Assembly (NCBI GenBank): GCA_028283025.1
Contig: JAPYNO010000009.1
Coordinates: forward strand, 1 to 53,868
DNA from: Pseudomonadales bacterium
GTDB lineage: Bacteria > Pseudomonadota > Gammaproteobacteria > Pseudomonadales > Azotimanducaceae
Direction: 5' to 3'
DNA length: 53,868 nt
The translations under genes and the position numbers were made by a program. Positions 1 to 7,631 of this stretch are shown piece after piece; position 1 is the stretch's first letter, and each line of letters begins with the position of its first letter. The notes below the pieces were generated by a model. That model did no database searches and was not told the DNA's origin. It saw nothing but the letters and a program-made list of their open reading frames with translations.

Positions 1-260
1 TGGAGTCGGGGGCGCGCAGGCTCGACGCCGAGCTCGGCTGGGGCCTGCCCCTGCCCGGCGGGCGCTTCCTGGGCACGCCCTTCCTCGCGCACGGGGCCGC
101 GGGCGGCGCCGGCCTGCAGGCGCTGGGCTGGCGCATCAAGCCTCTGGCGACGAACCGGGCGGCCATCGACGCCGGCATGGCCTTCCAGCTGGTGCGCCGC
201 ACCAGCCTCCTCGGCGGGGACGAGCACGGCGTCTCGATCGAGGCGCGCCTCGGCTTCTAG
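1..260 (+). CDS. Autotransporter/Calx-beta outer-membrane protein, C-terminal fragment
   Basis: This frame is open from base 3 to a TAG at 258-260, so only the last 85 residues of a protein that starts before the window are visible. It reads as alternating beta strands (RLDAELGWGLPLPGGRF, then ALGWRIKPL) and ends in Phe, the usual terminal residue of outer-membrane barrels. The pattern ELGWGLP, GGRFLGTPF, LGWR closely parallels the end of the protein at 49220-53868 (EMGYGLP, SERFTATP, LGWRLS). The two are therefore paralogues. The N-terminal passenger cannot be seen. It converges on ccmI across about 60 bases. Confidence 0.7.
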   Translation, partial: ESGARRLDAELGWGLPLPGGRFLGTPFLAHGAAGGAGLQALGWRIKPLATNRAAIDAGMAFQLVRRTSLLGGDEHGVSIEARLGF

Positions 261-323
261 GCACGGCCGGCGCGCGCTTCGACTTCGTGGACAGGAGCAT
301 CACGCGCGCTGGACAACGCTCAT

Positions 324-1283
324 CTACTCGATGAGCAGCTCGATGCGCGCGTCTTCACTGGCAAGGTCGATCATACTCGATGCGACTTCAAGGTCGCCTT
401 CGGCGGCGATGGCGCCACCTGAATAGGCAATGCGCGCGACCACCTGCACGCGGCTCGCACCGGACAATCGATTGGTCTCAAGCATGGCATCCTGATCAGA
501 CAGGCGAATGCGTATCGGCAGATCGGCAAAGGTCAGGCGCTTGACAGCGAGCGGCGGGCCGGGCGCTTCGAACTGGCGCGCGAGCACGAACACGGGCGTG
601 TCCGCTTTTGCAAGCACTGTTGCTGCCGCCGACACGCTCACTTCAATGGCCACCTCATCGCTCGCCTCAAGCTCTTCACCCCAACCAAGGCGCGTGCTGA
701 GCTGCGCGCCCCGAGGCGTGGTTGAGTAACTCGGCCAGTAGCGCATGAACGCCTGTTGATCGTTGCTGCGCAGCGCATCGAGCACGAGCATTTCAAGCAG
801 CACGGGATTGTTCGACTCAGCAAGGCTTTGCGCAAGCGCTCTCGCCTGCGGCCCAAGAACGCCGTCACGCGCAAGAAAATCACTGTGTACGAACGCTATA
901 TCGACTTCAGTGTCTTCAATGCCGCGCGCTCGAAGGCCAGAAAACATGTCGCGCGCACGCTCGTACTGCGCTTCGGCCAAGTAGTCGTGCCCGAGAAGAA
1001 AGGCGTAGCGCTCGCCACCCTCTGCTTCACCGAGGTCTTCAAGCAGCGCTCGGTAGGCGCCTCGCTCCTCGGCGCTGAAAGCTTCGCCTTGCTGCACGAG
1101 CCTCATCCATGCTTGCACACGCAGGTCGGGCAATGCACCGATCTCCAAGTACGCGAGCCAGGACAAGGCCGCGAGCACACTCAAAACAACAATCGACCGC
1201 CGCCACGCAGGCGCACCAGCGAACAAAAACGCCGCCGCGATAGCGAGCAGCAGCGCGAATCCTATGAACGATGCGAAGCTCAC
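324..1283 (-). CDS. ccmI: Cytochrome c biogenesis protein CcmI
   Basis: 319 residues. The protein has N-terminal membrane segments (FIGFALLLAIAAAFLFAG, then VVLSVLAALSWLAYL), a central helical TPR-like stretch containing YERARDMFSGLRARG, and a C-terminal beta-rich domain (VFVLARQFEAPGPPLAVKRL). This is the CcmI/CycH layout. CcmI binds apocytochrome c on the periplasmic side and hands it to CcmF and CcmH. The start is taken as the GTG whose last two bases are the first two of the ccmH TGA. An upstream in-frame start exists but would run deep into ccmH. It is the last gene of the cluster. Confidence 0.85.
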   Translation of the reverse strand: MSFASFIGFALLLAIAAAFLFAGAPAWRRSIVVLSVLAALSWLAYLEIGALPDLRVQAWMRLVQQGEAFSAEERGAYRALLEDLGEAEGGERYAFLLGHDYLAEAQYERARDMFSGLRARGIEDTEVDIAFVHSDFLARDGVLGPQARALAQSLAESNNPVLLEMLVLDALRSNDQQAFMRYWPSYSTTPRGAQLSTRLGWGEELEASDEVAIEVSVSAAATVLAKADTPVFVLARQFEAPGPPLAVKRLTFADLPIRIRLSDQDAMLETNRLSGASRVQVVARIAYSGGAIAAEGDLEVASSMIDLASEDARIELLIE

Positions 1284-1669
1284 GATGCCCTGCCCTTGCG
1301 CAGCACAGCGAACAGGACCACGCCCGCAAGCAGCAGCAGCGCGAATGGAACGATCCACAGGATCAGCATAGCGCCCTCGGCACGCGGCGAATAGAGCACA
1401 AAATCGCTGTAACGCGATGAAATCCAGTCGCAAATCTCCTCGTCCGAATGACCATCCGAAAGCATCTCGTAGATACGCGCTCGAAGGTCGCGTGCGGTGG
1501 GCGCATCTGACCCTGCGAGACTCGTGTTCTGACATACTGGGCAGCGGAAATTCTCGATCAGGGTGCGGTAGCGTTGTTCGAGCGCGGGGTCCTCAAAGGA
1601 CAGTGCGTCGATCGAACTCCCAAGTGCTGCGCTCGAAAGCAGCAGGGCCATGACCAAGCAAGCTCTCAT
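1280..1669 (-). CDS. ccmH: Cytochrome c maturation thiol oxidoreductase CcmH
   Basis: 129 residues: a signal peptide ending near ALGSS, a periplasmic helical domain with the active-site motif FRCPVCQNTSL, and a C-terminal membrane anchor (LILWIVPFALLLLAGVVLF). CcmH/CcmL reduces the disulfide of the apocytochrome CXXCH motif, or forms a mixed disulfide with it, before heme attachment. Both cysteines are present. The start ATG overlaps the ccmG stop as ATGA, and its own stop overlaps the ccmI start, so translational coupling is likely. This is the short CcmH form; the TPR part is the separate ccmI gene. Confidence 0.93.
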   Translation of the reverse strand: MRACLVMALLLSSAALGSSIDALSFEDPALEQRYRTLIENFRCPVCQNTSLAGSDAPTARDLRARIYEMLSDGHSDEEICDWISSRYSDFVLYSPRAEGAMLILWIVPFALLLLAGVVLFAVLRKGRAS

Positions 1670-2199
1670 TGTGAAAAATGCTCGCGAAATACCTGCTCGA
1701 AGAGCCCCGTGCTCAACGGCCCGATGTGATGCACCACGACCACGCCGTTTGGATCGACAAGCAGCGTCTCCGGTACGCCAGTGACAGCAAACTCAAGACG
1801 CGCTTCGCCGTCCACATCGAATCCAACGACGTCAAACGGATCGCCGAGTTCTGCCAAGAAGTCTTGCGCCGCTTGGTAGGTGTCCCATGTATTGATGCCA
1901 AAAATCGGCACATCTCCTTCGCGGCTGATGCGCATCAGTTCGCCGTGCTCTTGGCGGCAGGGCGCACACCAGCTCCCCCACAGGTTCACGAGCAGCCAGC
2001 GACCAGCGAAATCCTGCGCACTGACTTGTCGTTTTGGGTCACCAAGCACCGGCAATTCGAGCGCTGGCACGGATTTGCCAAGCATTGGCCGAAGCGTTCG
2101 ATCAGCAGCGTCCTCGTCAATGATGCGCATGACAAAAACGAGCGCGAGGCCAAGCAGCACAAGGAGTGGCAGCGCGTAGAATAGTTGCCGGCTGCTCAT
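1666..2199 (-). CDS. ccmG: Periplasmic thiol:disulfide interchange protein CcmG (DsbE)
   Basis: 177 residues: one N-terminal membrane anchor (LFYALPLLVLLGLALVFVM) followed by a thioredoxin-like domain with the CcmG motif WGSWCAPCRQEH and the cis-Pro loop GVPETLLVD. It keeps apocytochrome cysteines, or CcmH, reduced in the periplasm. The start chosen is the ATG that overlaps the ccmF stop (ATGA). A start nine codons upstream would lie inside ccmF. Length and motifs are ordinary for the family. Confidence 0.95.
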   Translation of the reverse strand: MSSRQLFYALPLLVLLGLALVFVMRIIDEDAADRTLRPMLGKSVPALELPVLGDPKRQVSAQDFAGRWLLVNLWGSWCAPCRQEHGELMRISREGDVPIFGINTWDTYQAAQDFLAELGDPFDVVGFDVDGEARLEFAVTGVPETLLVDPNGVVVVHHIGPLSTGLFEQVFREHFSQ

Positions 2200-4091
2200 G
2201 CCAGCCTCCCGGAACGGATCAGCCACGCATGACAGAGTCCACCCAACAGCATGATGAGTGCGCCAAGCCAGATCAAGCGCACAAACGGCTTGATTTGAAT
2301 GCGCAGCGACCAGCGGTCATCTTCAATGCGCGTGCCAAGCGACACATAGACATCGCGAACGAGCGCGGGCTGAATCGCCGCTTCAGTCATCACTTGACCG
2401 CCTGAGCGATAGCGCCGCTTTTCCGGCAAAAGCGTGAAGAACTGCCCGCCGTTCACGGCTCGCACTTGCAAGCGGCCACGTTCCGCCAGGTAGTTGGGTC
2501 CCGCAGCCTCAGTCACGCCTTGGAACTCGAACACAAGGTCGCCCACCTGCGCCGATTCGCCGGCACTGAGCGCCAAGTCGCGCTCCACTGAATATTGACT
2601 TGTGAATCCGACACCAAGCAGCGAGCAGGCGAACCCAACATGCGCTATCCACATGCCGGCACGGCAGGCGCGTCCGCCTTTCGATGTGCGGCATTGCTCG
2701 ATGACGCCAAACACGAGCCAGCCTGCGAGCGATGTCGCCATGAACCCTGCAATACTCAGTGCGCCGGTGAAGACGAGCGGCAGCAGCAGCCCGCAGCCAA
2801 GCGCAAGTGCGCCAATCCACATCAGCTCGCGCGTGCCGGGGAACGCTCGCGCACCCCAGACGGTGTACTGACCAACACCCATGGCAATGCTCAAGAGCAC
2901 CATCAAGGGCACGAACACGGCGTTGAAATACGGCGGCCCGACGGACACTTTTTCCTCCGTCAAAAACTCATGCAGCAAGGGATAGAGCGTACCGAGCAGC
3001 ACCACCGAAGTCGCCACCACAAGCAAGGCGTTATTGATCAGCAGCCAGAACTCGCGCGAATACACCCCGAAATTGGCCAATGCACCGAAGCGCGGCGCCC
3101 GCCACGCGAACAGCGCGAGCGCTGAGCCGATACTCGCAACGAGCAGCAGCAGGATGAATAGGCCTCGCTCAGGGTCGAGCGCAAAAGCGTGTACCGACGT
3201 GAGAATACCGGAACGCACCAGAAACGCGCCGAGCAGTGACAAGCCCGCGCCGAGAATCGCCAGCAGTAGCGTCCAGCCAATGAACACGCCGCGCAGCTTG
3301 GTGGCAGCGAGCGAATGAATGAGCGCGGTCGCTACGAGCCAAGGCATGAAGGAGGCATTCTCGACCGGATCCCAGAACCACCAGCCACCCCAGCCGAGCT
3401 CATAATAGGCCCACCAGCTTCCGAGCGCGATGCCGAGCGTGAGGAAGGCCCAAGCGATAAGCACAAACGGCTGCATCAAGGCGGCAAAGTTGCGCGACTC
3501 TTGGCCGTGAATGAGCGCGGACACGGCAATGGCGAAGGGCACGGTCAATCCCACATAGCCGACGTAGAGCATTGGCGGATGCACGATGAGCGCGAAATCC
3601 TGCAACAAGGGATTGAGGTCGCCGCCTTCGCTCGGCACGAACGGGAAGGAACGCTCGAACGGATTGCTCGTCAGCAGCATGAACAGCAGAAAGCCGGTAA
3701 TGAGCAAAGCCATCACGGGCACGGCATATTGCAACTCTAGCGATGCGCTGTCACGCAATTTGAAGCCGAGCGCAAGCATCCAGACGCACGCCACCAAGCA
3801 CCATAATAGGAACGAACCCTCGTGCGCACCCCAGACCGCGCTCAGCTTAAAATAGCTCGGCAAGGCCGTGTTGCTGTTCTGCGCTACATAGGCGACCGAG
3901 AAGTCGCTCGTCAAGAACGCATAGATGAGCATCACGAAGGCGATGCCGATGAGAAGGGTGACACCCGCCGCAAGCCGCAGGTCGGTGGACACGCGCCCAA
4001 TACCAACACGATCAAGCAATGGATTGAGCCAGATGAGACAGGCCAGCCCGAAGGCGAGAATCAGCGCGAAAACGGCGTACTCAGGGGTCAT
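2196..4091 (-). CDS. ccmF: Cytochrome c heme lyase subunit CcmF
   Basis: 631 residues with about 14 hydrophobic segments. It is the integral membrane core of the heme lyase that attaches heme from CcmE to apocytochrome c. The tryptophan-rich WWD motif is visible near residues 234-247 (WGGWWFWDPVENASFMPW), preceded by conserved HPPMLYVGY. The late part contains the large periplasmic loop (SAGESAQVGDLVFEFQGV) before a last membrane segment. It starts immediately after the ccmE stop and overlaps ccmG by 4 bases. Length fits the family. Confidence 0.97.
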   Translation of the reverse strand: MTPEYAVFALILAFGLACLIWLNPLLDRVGIGRVSTDLRLAAGVTLLIGIAFVMLIYAFLTSDFSVAYVAQNSNTALPSYFKLSAVWGAHEGSFLLWCLVACVWMLALGFKLRDSASLELQYAVPVMALLITGFLLFMLLTSNPFERSFPFVPSEGGDLNPLLQDFALIVHPPMLYVGYVGLTVPFAIAVSALIHGQESRNFAALMQPFVLIAWAFLTLGIALGSWWAYYELGWGGWWFWDPVENASFMPWLVATALIHSLAATKLRGVFIGWTLLLAILGAGLSLLGAFLVRSGILTSVHAFALDPERGLFILLLLVASIGSALALFAWRAPRFGALANFGVYSREFWLLINNALLVVATSVVLLGTLYPLLHEFLTEEKVSVGPPYFNAVFVPLMVLLSIAMGVGQYTVWGARAFPGTRELMWIGALALGCGLLLPLVFTGALSIAGFMATSLAGWLVFGVIEQCRTSKGGRACRAGMWIAHVGFACSLLGVGFTSQYSVERDLALSAGESAQVGDLVFEFQGVTEAAGPNYLAERGRLQVRAVNGGQFFTLLPEKRRYRSGGQVMTEAAIQPALVRDVYVSLGTRIEDDRWSLRIQIKPFVRLIWLGALIMLLGGLCHAWLIRSGRLA

Positions 4092-4514
4092 TTAATGAGG
4101 GATGATCTCGGCGAGTTCCGGCGGCATGTAGTTCTCGTCATGCTTGGCGAGCAGCAGATCGGCATTCAACACGCCGTTTGATTGCAGTTCGCCGGTCGCG
4201 ATCACGCCCTGACCCTCGCGAAAGAGGTCCGGCAAAATGCCTTGGTAGTGGACTGAGAAGCTATTGGCCTGCATGTCTGTCACGCGAAAACGCACTTCCA
4301 AGCCATCGATGCCGTGGCGCAGCGAGCCCGACTCGACCATGCCGCCGGCGCGAATACGCTTGCCGATAGGCGCCTTGCCGGAGACCACGTCCGCAGGCGG
4401 ATAGAAAAGGTCGAGATTTTGATTGAGTGCCAGCAGCGCGAGCGTGGTAGCGAGCGCGGCGCCGGCAAGCACCGACAGCAGCAAAGCCAGGCGTCGCCTT
4501 CGGATTGGACGCAT
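4092..4514 (-). CDS. ccmE: Periplasmic heme chaperone CcmE
   Basis: 140 residues: a positively charged N-terminus (MRPIRRRRL), one membrane anchor and an OB-fold domain. The heme-binding HXXXY motif is present near the C-terminus (LLAKHDENYMPPEL). The His forms the covalent bond to heme received through CcmC, and CcmE then delivers heme to CcmF. The ATG chosen shares one base with the ccmD TAA (TAATG). Longer in-frame starts fall inside ccmD and are unlikely. The TAA is directly followed by the ccmF ATG. Confidence 0.96.
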   Translation of the reverse strand: MRPIRRRRLALLLSVLAGAALATTLALLALNQNLDLFYPPADVVSGKAPIGKRIRAGGMVESGSLRHGIDGLEVRFRVTDMQANSFSVHYQGILPDLFREGQGVIATGELQSNGVLNADLLLAKHDENYMPPELAEIIPH

Positions 4515-4678
4515 TAATCTTCGTCCTCCTCGCGACCCGACATGAGATCGGCTCGGCGCTTGAATGCTCGCCAGCGCAGGCTCGGCATCGCCGCCATCGC
4601 AAGCAGGATCAAGATGGAAAGGCCCCAAGCGCTCCAGACATACGCGCCATGCTCGCCAAATTGAAAGAGCTCGGTCAT
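4514..4678 (-). CDS. ccmD: Heme exporter accessory protein CcmD
   Basis: 54 residues, a short frame between ccmE and ccmC. It begins MTELFQFGEHGAYVWSAWG, has one membrane helix (LSILILLAMAAM) and ends in a charged cytoplasmic tail with an acidic terminus (REEDED). GEHGAYVW followed by one helix is the recognisable CcmD pattern. CcmD is a single-pass partner needed to release holo-CcmE from the CcmABC complex. Size, position and orientation all match. Its stop overlaps the ccmE start by one base. Confidence 0.9.
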   Translation of the reverse strand: MTELFQFGEHGAYVWSAWGLSILILLAMAAMPSLRWRAFKRRADLMSGREEDED

Positions 4679-4707
4679 GCAGAAGTCTCAGATAGCTTCA
4701 TAGATTC

Positions 4708-5436
4708 TCATAGAGTCCAGTCAGCGCCATAGTGTCTCATGCGCACATCGACGCGCATTGAGCGCAGCAATAGCCATGCGAACAGCGCGTACAGCCCGAT
4801 GACATTGACCAGCAGCGGCAGCCACATGGAGGATGGCATGCTCGGCGCAGCAGTTAGCGTAAAGGTCGCCGGCTGATGCAAGGTCAGCCACCAATCGACA
4901 GAATACTTGATGATCGGCAGGTTGACGAGCCCGACGACAACGAGCATGGCGGAAGCACGCTGCGCCGAACTTTGACCGTCAAGCGCACGCTTGAGCGCCA
5001 TCACGCCTAAATAAAGAAACAGCAGCACAACCATCGACAATGTGCGCGCATCGGACACCCACCAAGCGCCCCAAGTCGGCTTGCCCCAAATGGCGCCGGT
5101 GACAAGCGAGATCAAGGTGAGCCCAACGCCAAGCCGCGCCGTGCAATCGATGCACACATCGGCGAGCTTGACGCGCCAGACGAGCACGAGCACAGCAGCG
5201 ACCCCCATCAGCATATAGCAGGACTGCGCAAGGAACGATGCCGGCACATGGATGAAAATAATGCGAAAACTGTCCCCTTGCTGATAGTCCTCTGGCGCAA
5301 ACCCAAGCCCCCACAAGCTGCCGATCATCAACAGCAGCACACCAAGCACGCCGAACAACCGCTGAAACGGCAATGCCTTGGCGTAGAACAGAGGCGGCGC
5401 ACCGAAGCGCTTGGCCCGGTCGGCAATGATTCTCAT
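4708..5436 (-). CDS. ccmC: Heme handling membrane protein CcmC
   Basis: 242 residues with six hydrophobic segments. Family landmarks are FIIHVP-like IIFIHVPASFLAQ, the tryptophan-rich loop, NLPIIKYSVDWW and LHQPAT; the two His-containing loops are the expected heme ligands. CcmC loads heme onto CcmE. The WWD loop reads WGAWWVSDARTLS where other CcmC proteins have WWVWDARLTS, so one tryptophan is replaced by Ser and the following residues differ. It is the first ccm gene here; upstream comes a decayed TA locus rather than ccmAB. Confidence 0.93.
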   Translation of the reverse strand: MRIIADRAKRFGAPPLFYAKALPFQRLFGVLGVLLLMIGSLWGLGFAPEDYQQGDSFRIIFIHVPASFLAQSCYMLMGVAAVLVLVWRVKLADVCIDCTARLGVGLTLISLVTGAIWGKPTWGAWWVSDARTLSMVVLLFLYLGVMALKRALDGQSSAQRASAMLVVVGLVNLPIIKYSVDWWLTLHQPATFTLTAAPSMPSSMWLPLLVNVIGLYALFAWLLLRSMRVDVRMRHYGADWTL

Positions 5437-5460
5437 TTTGACGTCAAACTTCGGGCTTCT

Positions 5461-5585
5461 TCACGCAAGGTCTCGGGCAGCGACCGCCAACGGGTGGCCT
5501 GAAAGCGCACGGTCTCTTGTCAGCAGTCTAAATCCCTCTTCCTGAGCTTGCACCAGCAACATCTCGTCGAACGGATCTCTAAGCG
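5461..5585 (-). pseudogene. PIN-domain toxin remnant (VapC-like C-terminus)
   Basis: Directly after the antitoxin stop, an open frame reads RDPFDEMLLVQAQEEG, then FRLLTRDRALSG, and ends at TGA (5461-5463). This is the last 40 or so residues of a VapC-like PIN ribonuclease, with the typical (H)RDPFD and LLTxD acidic motifs. The first roughly 85-90 codons, including the N-terminal catalytic Asp and Glu, are missing. The frame closes at a TGA within the antitoxin gene and has no start. I infer an internal deletion that left the antitoxin intact. Confidence 0.75.
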
Positions 5586-5843
5586 CTATAGGCCAAGCAC
5601 TCGCCGACTCAACACCGGATCGTCAAACTCTTCTGGCCAGCCTTCCCCTTCCCCCGCAATGCCGAGGCGCTGACGCACCTCTTGCAATTTCTTGAAGTCC
5701 ATCCCTCCGCGCTGGTCACAGCGCACCAATTCCACCGCTGGCTGTCCGTGCCGCGTAATGACCCCCCGCTCGCCGCTTCGGGCTGCTGCAATCAATGCTG
5801 AAAGACGCGCCTTTGCCTCGCGTATGGCCAATTCCATAGTCAT
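5586..5843 (-). CDS. Phd/YefM-type antitoxin, orphaned
   Basis: About 85 residues beginning MTMELAIREAKARLSALIAA. This is the Phd/YefM pattern: an N-terminal DNA-binding fold with the signature EAKxxLSxLI, then GERGVITRHGQPAVELV, and a C-terminal tail that would wrap the toxin (WPEEFDDPVLSRRVLGL). Such antitoxins neutralise a cognate PIN toxin and repress their own operon. Upstream in-frame starts exist, but MTMELAI gives the family N-terminus. Its toxin (5461-5585) survives only as a fragment, so the gene is an orphan antitoxin. An AT-rich stretch upstream (5895-5952) probably holds its promoter. Confidence 0.8.
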   Translation of the reverse strand: MTMELAIREAKARLSALIAAARSGERGVITRHGQPAVELVRCDQRGGMDFKKLQEVRQRLGIAGEGEGWPEEFDDPVLSRRVLGL

Positions 5844-5952
5844 CCCCTGCGACAGCACCCTTACGATATTCTTCGACCGAAAAGGCTGATTCAAGATAGT
5901 GTACGACTGTTTGTACTTTAGATTGAGACTATAAAGTGACTACAATTAGGCT

Positions 5953-6433
5953 GTCAATGCGACAAGTCCGACACGAGGCGCTGGTAGCCAAACGCTGTCT
6001 TGGCTTTTTGGTACATCGGGTGCGGGTCGTCTTCGCCAAGCAGCAGATTGGCAGCGATCAGCCCGTATGCGAGGGCGCCCTTGGCGCCGACTCCGGATAG
6101 GCCGGCAATGACCACGAGATTGGGGTCGGGCTCTCCAAGACCGCCGCGCACATGGGTGACGTAGGGCACCTCGGTCTCGGTCAAGGAATAGACGCAGGAA
6201 TAGCCGCTCAAATAGTTCAAATCCTGTTCGCCGATTTCAAGATCGAGCAAACTCAAATGCCTCGCTGTGCTTTCCCGGCTCCACTGAATTTCAGCTTCCG
6301 CGAGCGCCTCTTGCCATACGGAATCAAGATCGCTTATGTCAGAGCGTTGAAAATGTCCACCAATTTTGATGACCGGCGAGCCTTGCGGAGTCCGCCCTTC
6401 AAGCATAGTGAAAAAACTGCCTTGCCGGGTTGG
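5953..6433. repeat. 481-bp direct repeat, copy 1
   Basis: Copy 1 of a direct repeat whose second copy is 7151-7631, at a constant offset of 1198 bases, so there are no indels. By eye I count about eight single-base differences, giving roughly 98 percent identity. It carries the end of the FAD oxidoreductase gene including its stop codon. The repeats flank the second toxin-antitoxin pair. Confidence 0.95.
5954..6433 (-). pseudogene. Duplicated C-terminal fragment of FAD oxidoreductase
   Basis: This frame encodes about 159 residues from PTRQGSFFTMLEGRTPQG to LVSDLSH and is nearly identical to the end of the oxidoreductase at 7152-8534. The few differences include GEDDP against GKDDP and SLTETEV against SLTATEV. 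It lacks the FAD-binding half and has no credible start; only a TTG lies just upstream. It is a partial gene duplication, probably without function. It sits between the two decayed TA loci, and its 5' edge lies a few bases beyond the stop of the second toxin. Confidence 0.88.
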
Positions 6434-6441
6434 TGTCGCTG

Positions 6442-6828
6442 CTACCAAATGATCGGCGCAGGATAGCGTGCGATGTGAGTGTCTGGTGTAACGATCATCA
6501 ATCCGTGCAAAATAGCTTGGGAAACCATTCCCCTGTCGAATGGATCCTTATGGTGGTTTGGCAATAGCGCATCGTGCGCAGCACTAATCTCATCGAAAGG
6601 TAGGGATTCTAGTTGCAACCATTCCCGTCTACTTGCAACATATCTATCTGGACGTTCAGGCAGTTGCAGTCGGCCAAGACGATACTTGATGGCGATTTCC
6701 CATGCAGCGAGGGTGCTTAGGAAAACTTCATTGCGAGGGTCGCGGCAGCAGTCTCTTGCCGTGTCGGTCAAATGCGTATCGTCTGCCGCCAACTACAGGA
6801 AGGTGCAGGTATCGAGCAATAGCCTCAT
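6442..6828 (-). pseudogene. VapC-like PIN toxin with amber codon at position 12
   Basis: The frame starts at an ATG overlapping the antitoxin stop (ATGA) with MRLLLDTCTFL and meets TAG at 6793-6795. It then continues open for 116 codons: LAADDTHLTD, LSTLAAWEIAIKY, HHKDPFDRGM, IVTPDTHIARYP. Apart from the TAG, every PIN landmark is present: N-terminal Asp in LLLDT, Glu in AWEIA, Asp in KDPFD and Asp in TPDTH. The stop sits where relatives have FLWLA, so TGG to TAG is the simplest reading. Restart at the following TTG would lose the first catalytic Asp. I treat it as a recently inactivated toxin. Confidence 0.85.
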
Positions 6829-7079
6829 TCCGAATTGCTCTCTCCTTCAAAAGCGGCAAGCAGGCTGTCGGGAAGCGGTTCAAAAAAGCTAGCGGGAATC
6901 GCCATACCTCGGTCGATCCCCACTCGACGCTTCTCCCGCAGAGGCCGGGGCAGCGCTCTGATCTCCGCAACAGGGACATTGCGGCGACATACGGTGATCG
7001 TCTCTCCGCGCTCGACGGATTCGATATGACGCGAGAAATTCGCTTTTGCTTCAGCAATGTTGATCTTTATCATGGTCAT
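6825..7079 (-). CDS. Phd/YefM-type antitoxin (partner of 6442-6828)
   Basis: 84 residues beginning MTMIKINIAEAKANFSRHIE, then ERGETITVCRRNVPVAEIR and a C-terminal tail ending EGESNSE. This is the standard Phd/YefM antitoxin architecture: a DNA-binding N-terminal half and a toxin-binding C-terminal half. Its stop overlaps the toxin ATG, the usual TA operon coupling. The gene is intact although its toxin carries a nonsense codon. An ATG two codons in is an equally possible start. Autoregulation is expected for the family; I see no clear operator upstream. Confidence 0.85.
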   Translation of the reverse strand: MTMIKINIAEAKANFSRHIESVERGETITVCRRNVPVAEIRALPRPLREKRRVGIDRGMAIPASFFEPLPDSLLAAFEGESNSE

Positions 7080-7150
7080 ATGATAGGCCAGCTATGAGCG
7101 ATAGGAAAGGGATATACCGATGCGTAGTGAAAGATGCTCATTGGGGGTTC

Positions 7151-7631
7151 GTCAATGCGACAAGTCCGACACGAGGCGCTGGTAGCCAAACGCTGTCTTG
7201 GCTTTTTGGTACATCGGGTGCGGGTCGTCTTTGCCAAGCAGCAGATTGGCGGCGATCAGCCCGTATGCGAGGGCGCCCTTGGCGCCGACTCCGGATAGGC
7301 CGGCAATGACCACGAGATTGGGGTCGGGCTCTCCAAGACCACCGCGCACATGGGTGACGTAGGGCACCTCGGTCGCGGTCAAGGAATAGACGCAGGAATA
7401 GCCGCTCAAATAGTTCAAGTCCTGTTCGCCGATTTCAAGATCGAGCAAACTCAAATGCCTCGCTGTGCTTTCCCGGCTCCACTGAATTTCAGCTTCCGCG
7501 AGTGCCTCTTGCCATACGGAATCAAGATCGCTTATGTCGGAGCGTTGAAAATGTCCGCCAATTTTGATGACCGGCGAGCCTTGCGGAGTCCGCCCTTCAA
7601 GCATAGTGAAAAAACTGCCTTGCCGGGTTGG
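7151..7631. repeat. 481-bp direct repeat, copy 2 (inside the intact oxidoreductase gene)
   Basis: Second copy of the direct repeat described at 5953-6433. This copy is part of the complete oxidoreductase gene and is probably the parent. Sequence similarity stops abruptly on both sides. Confidence 0.95.

Noticed and set aside
1284..1535. Extended N-terminus of CcmI overlapping ccmH
   Set aside because: The extension is basic, lacks a signal and lies out of frame over the conserved CcmH coding sequence; the GTG overlapping the ccmH stop gives a proper membrane start.
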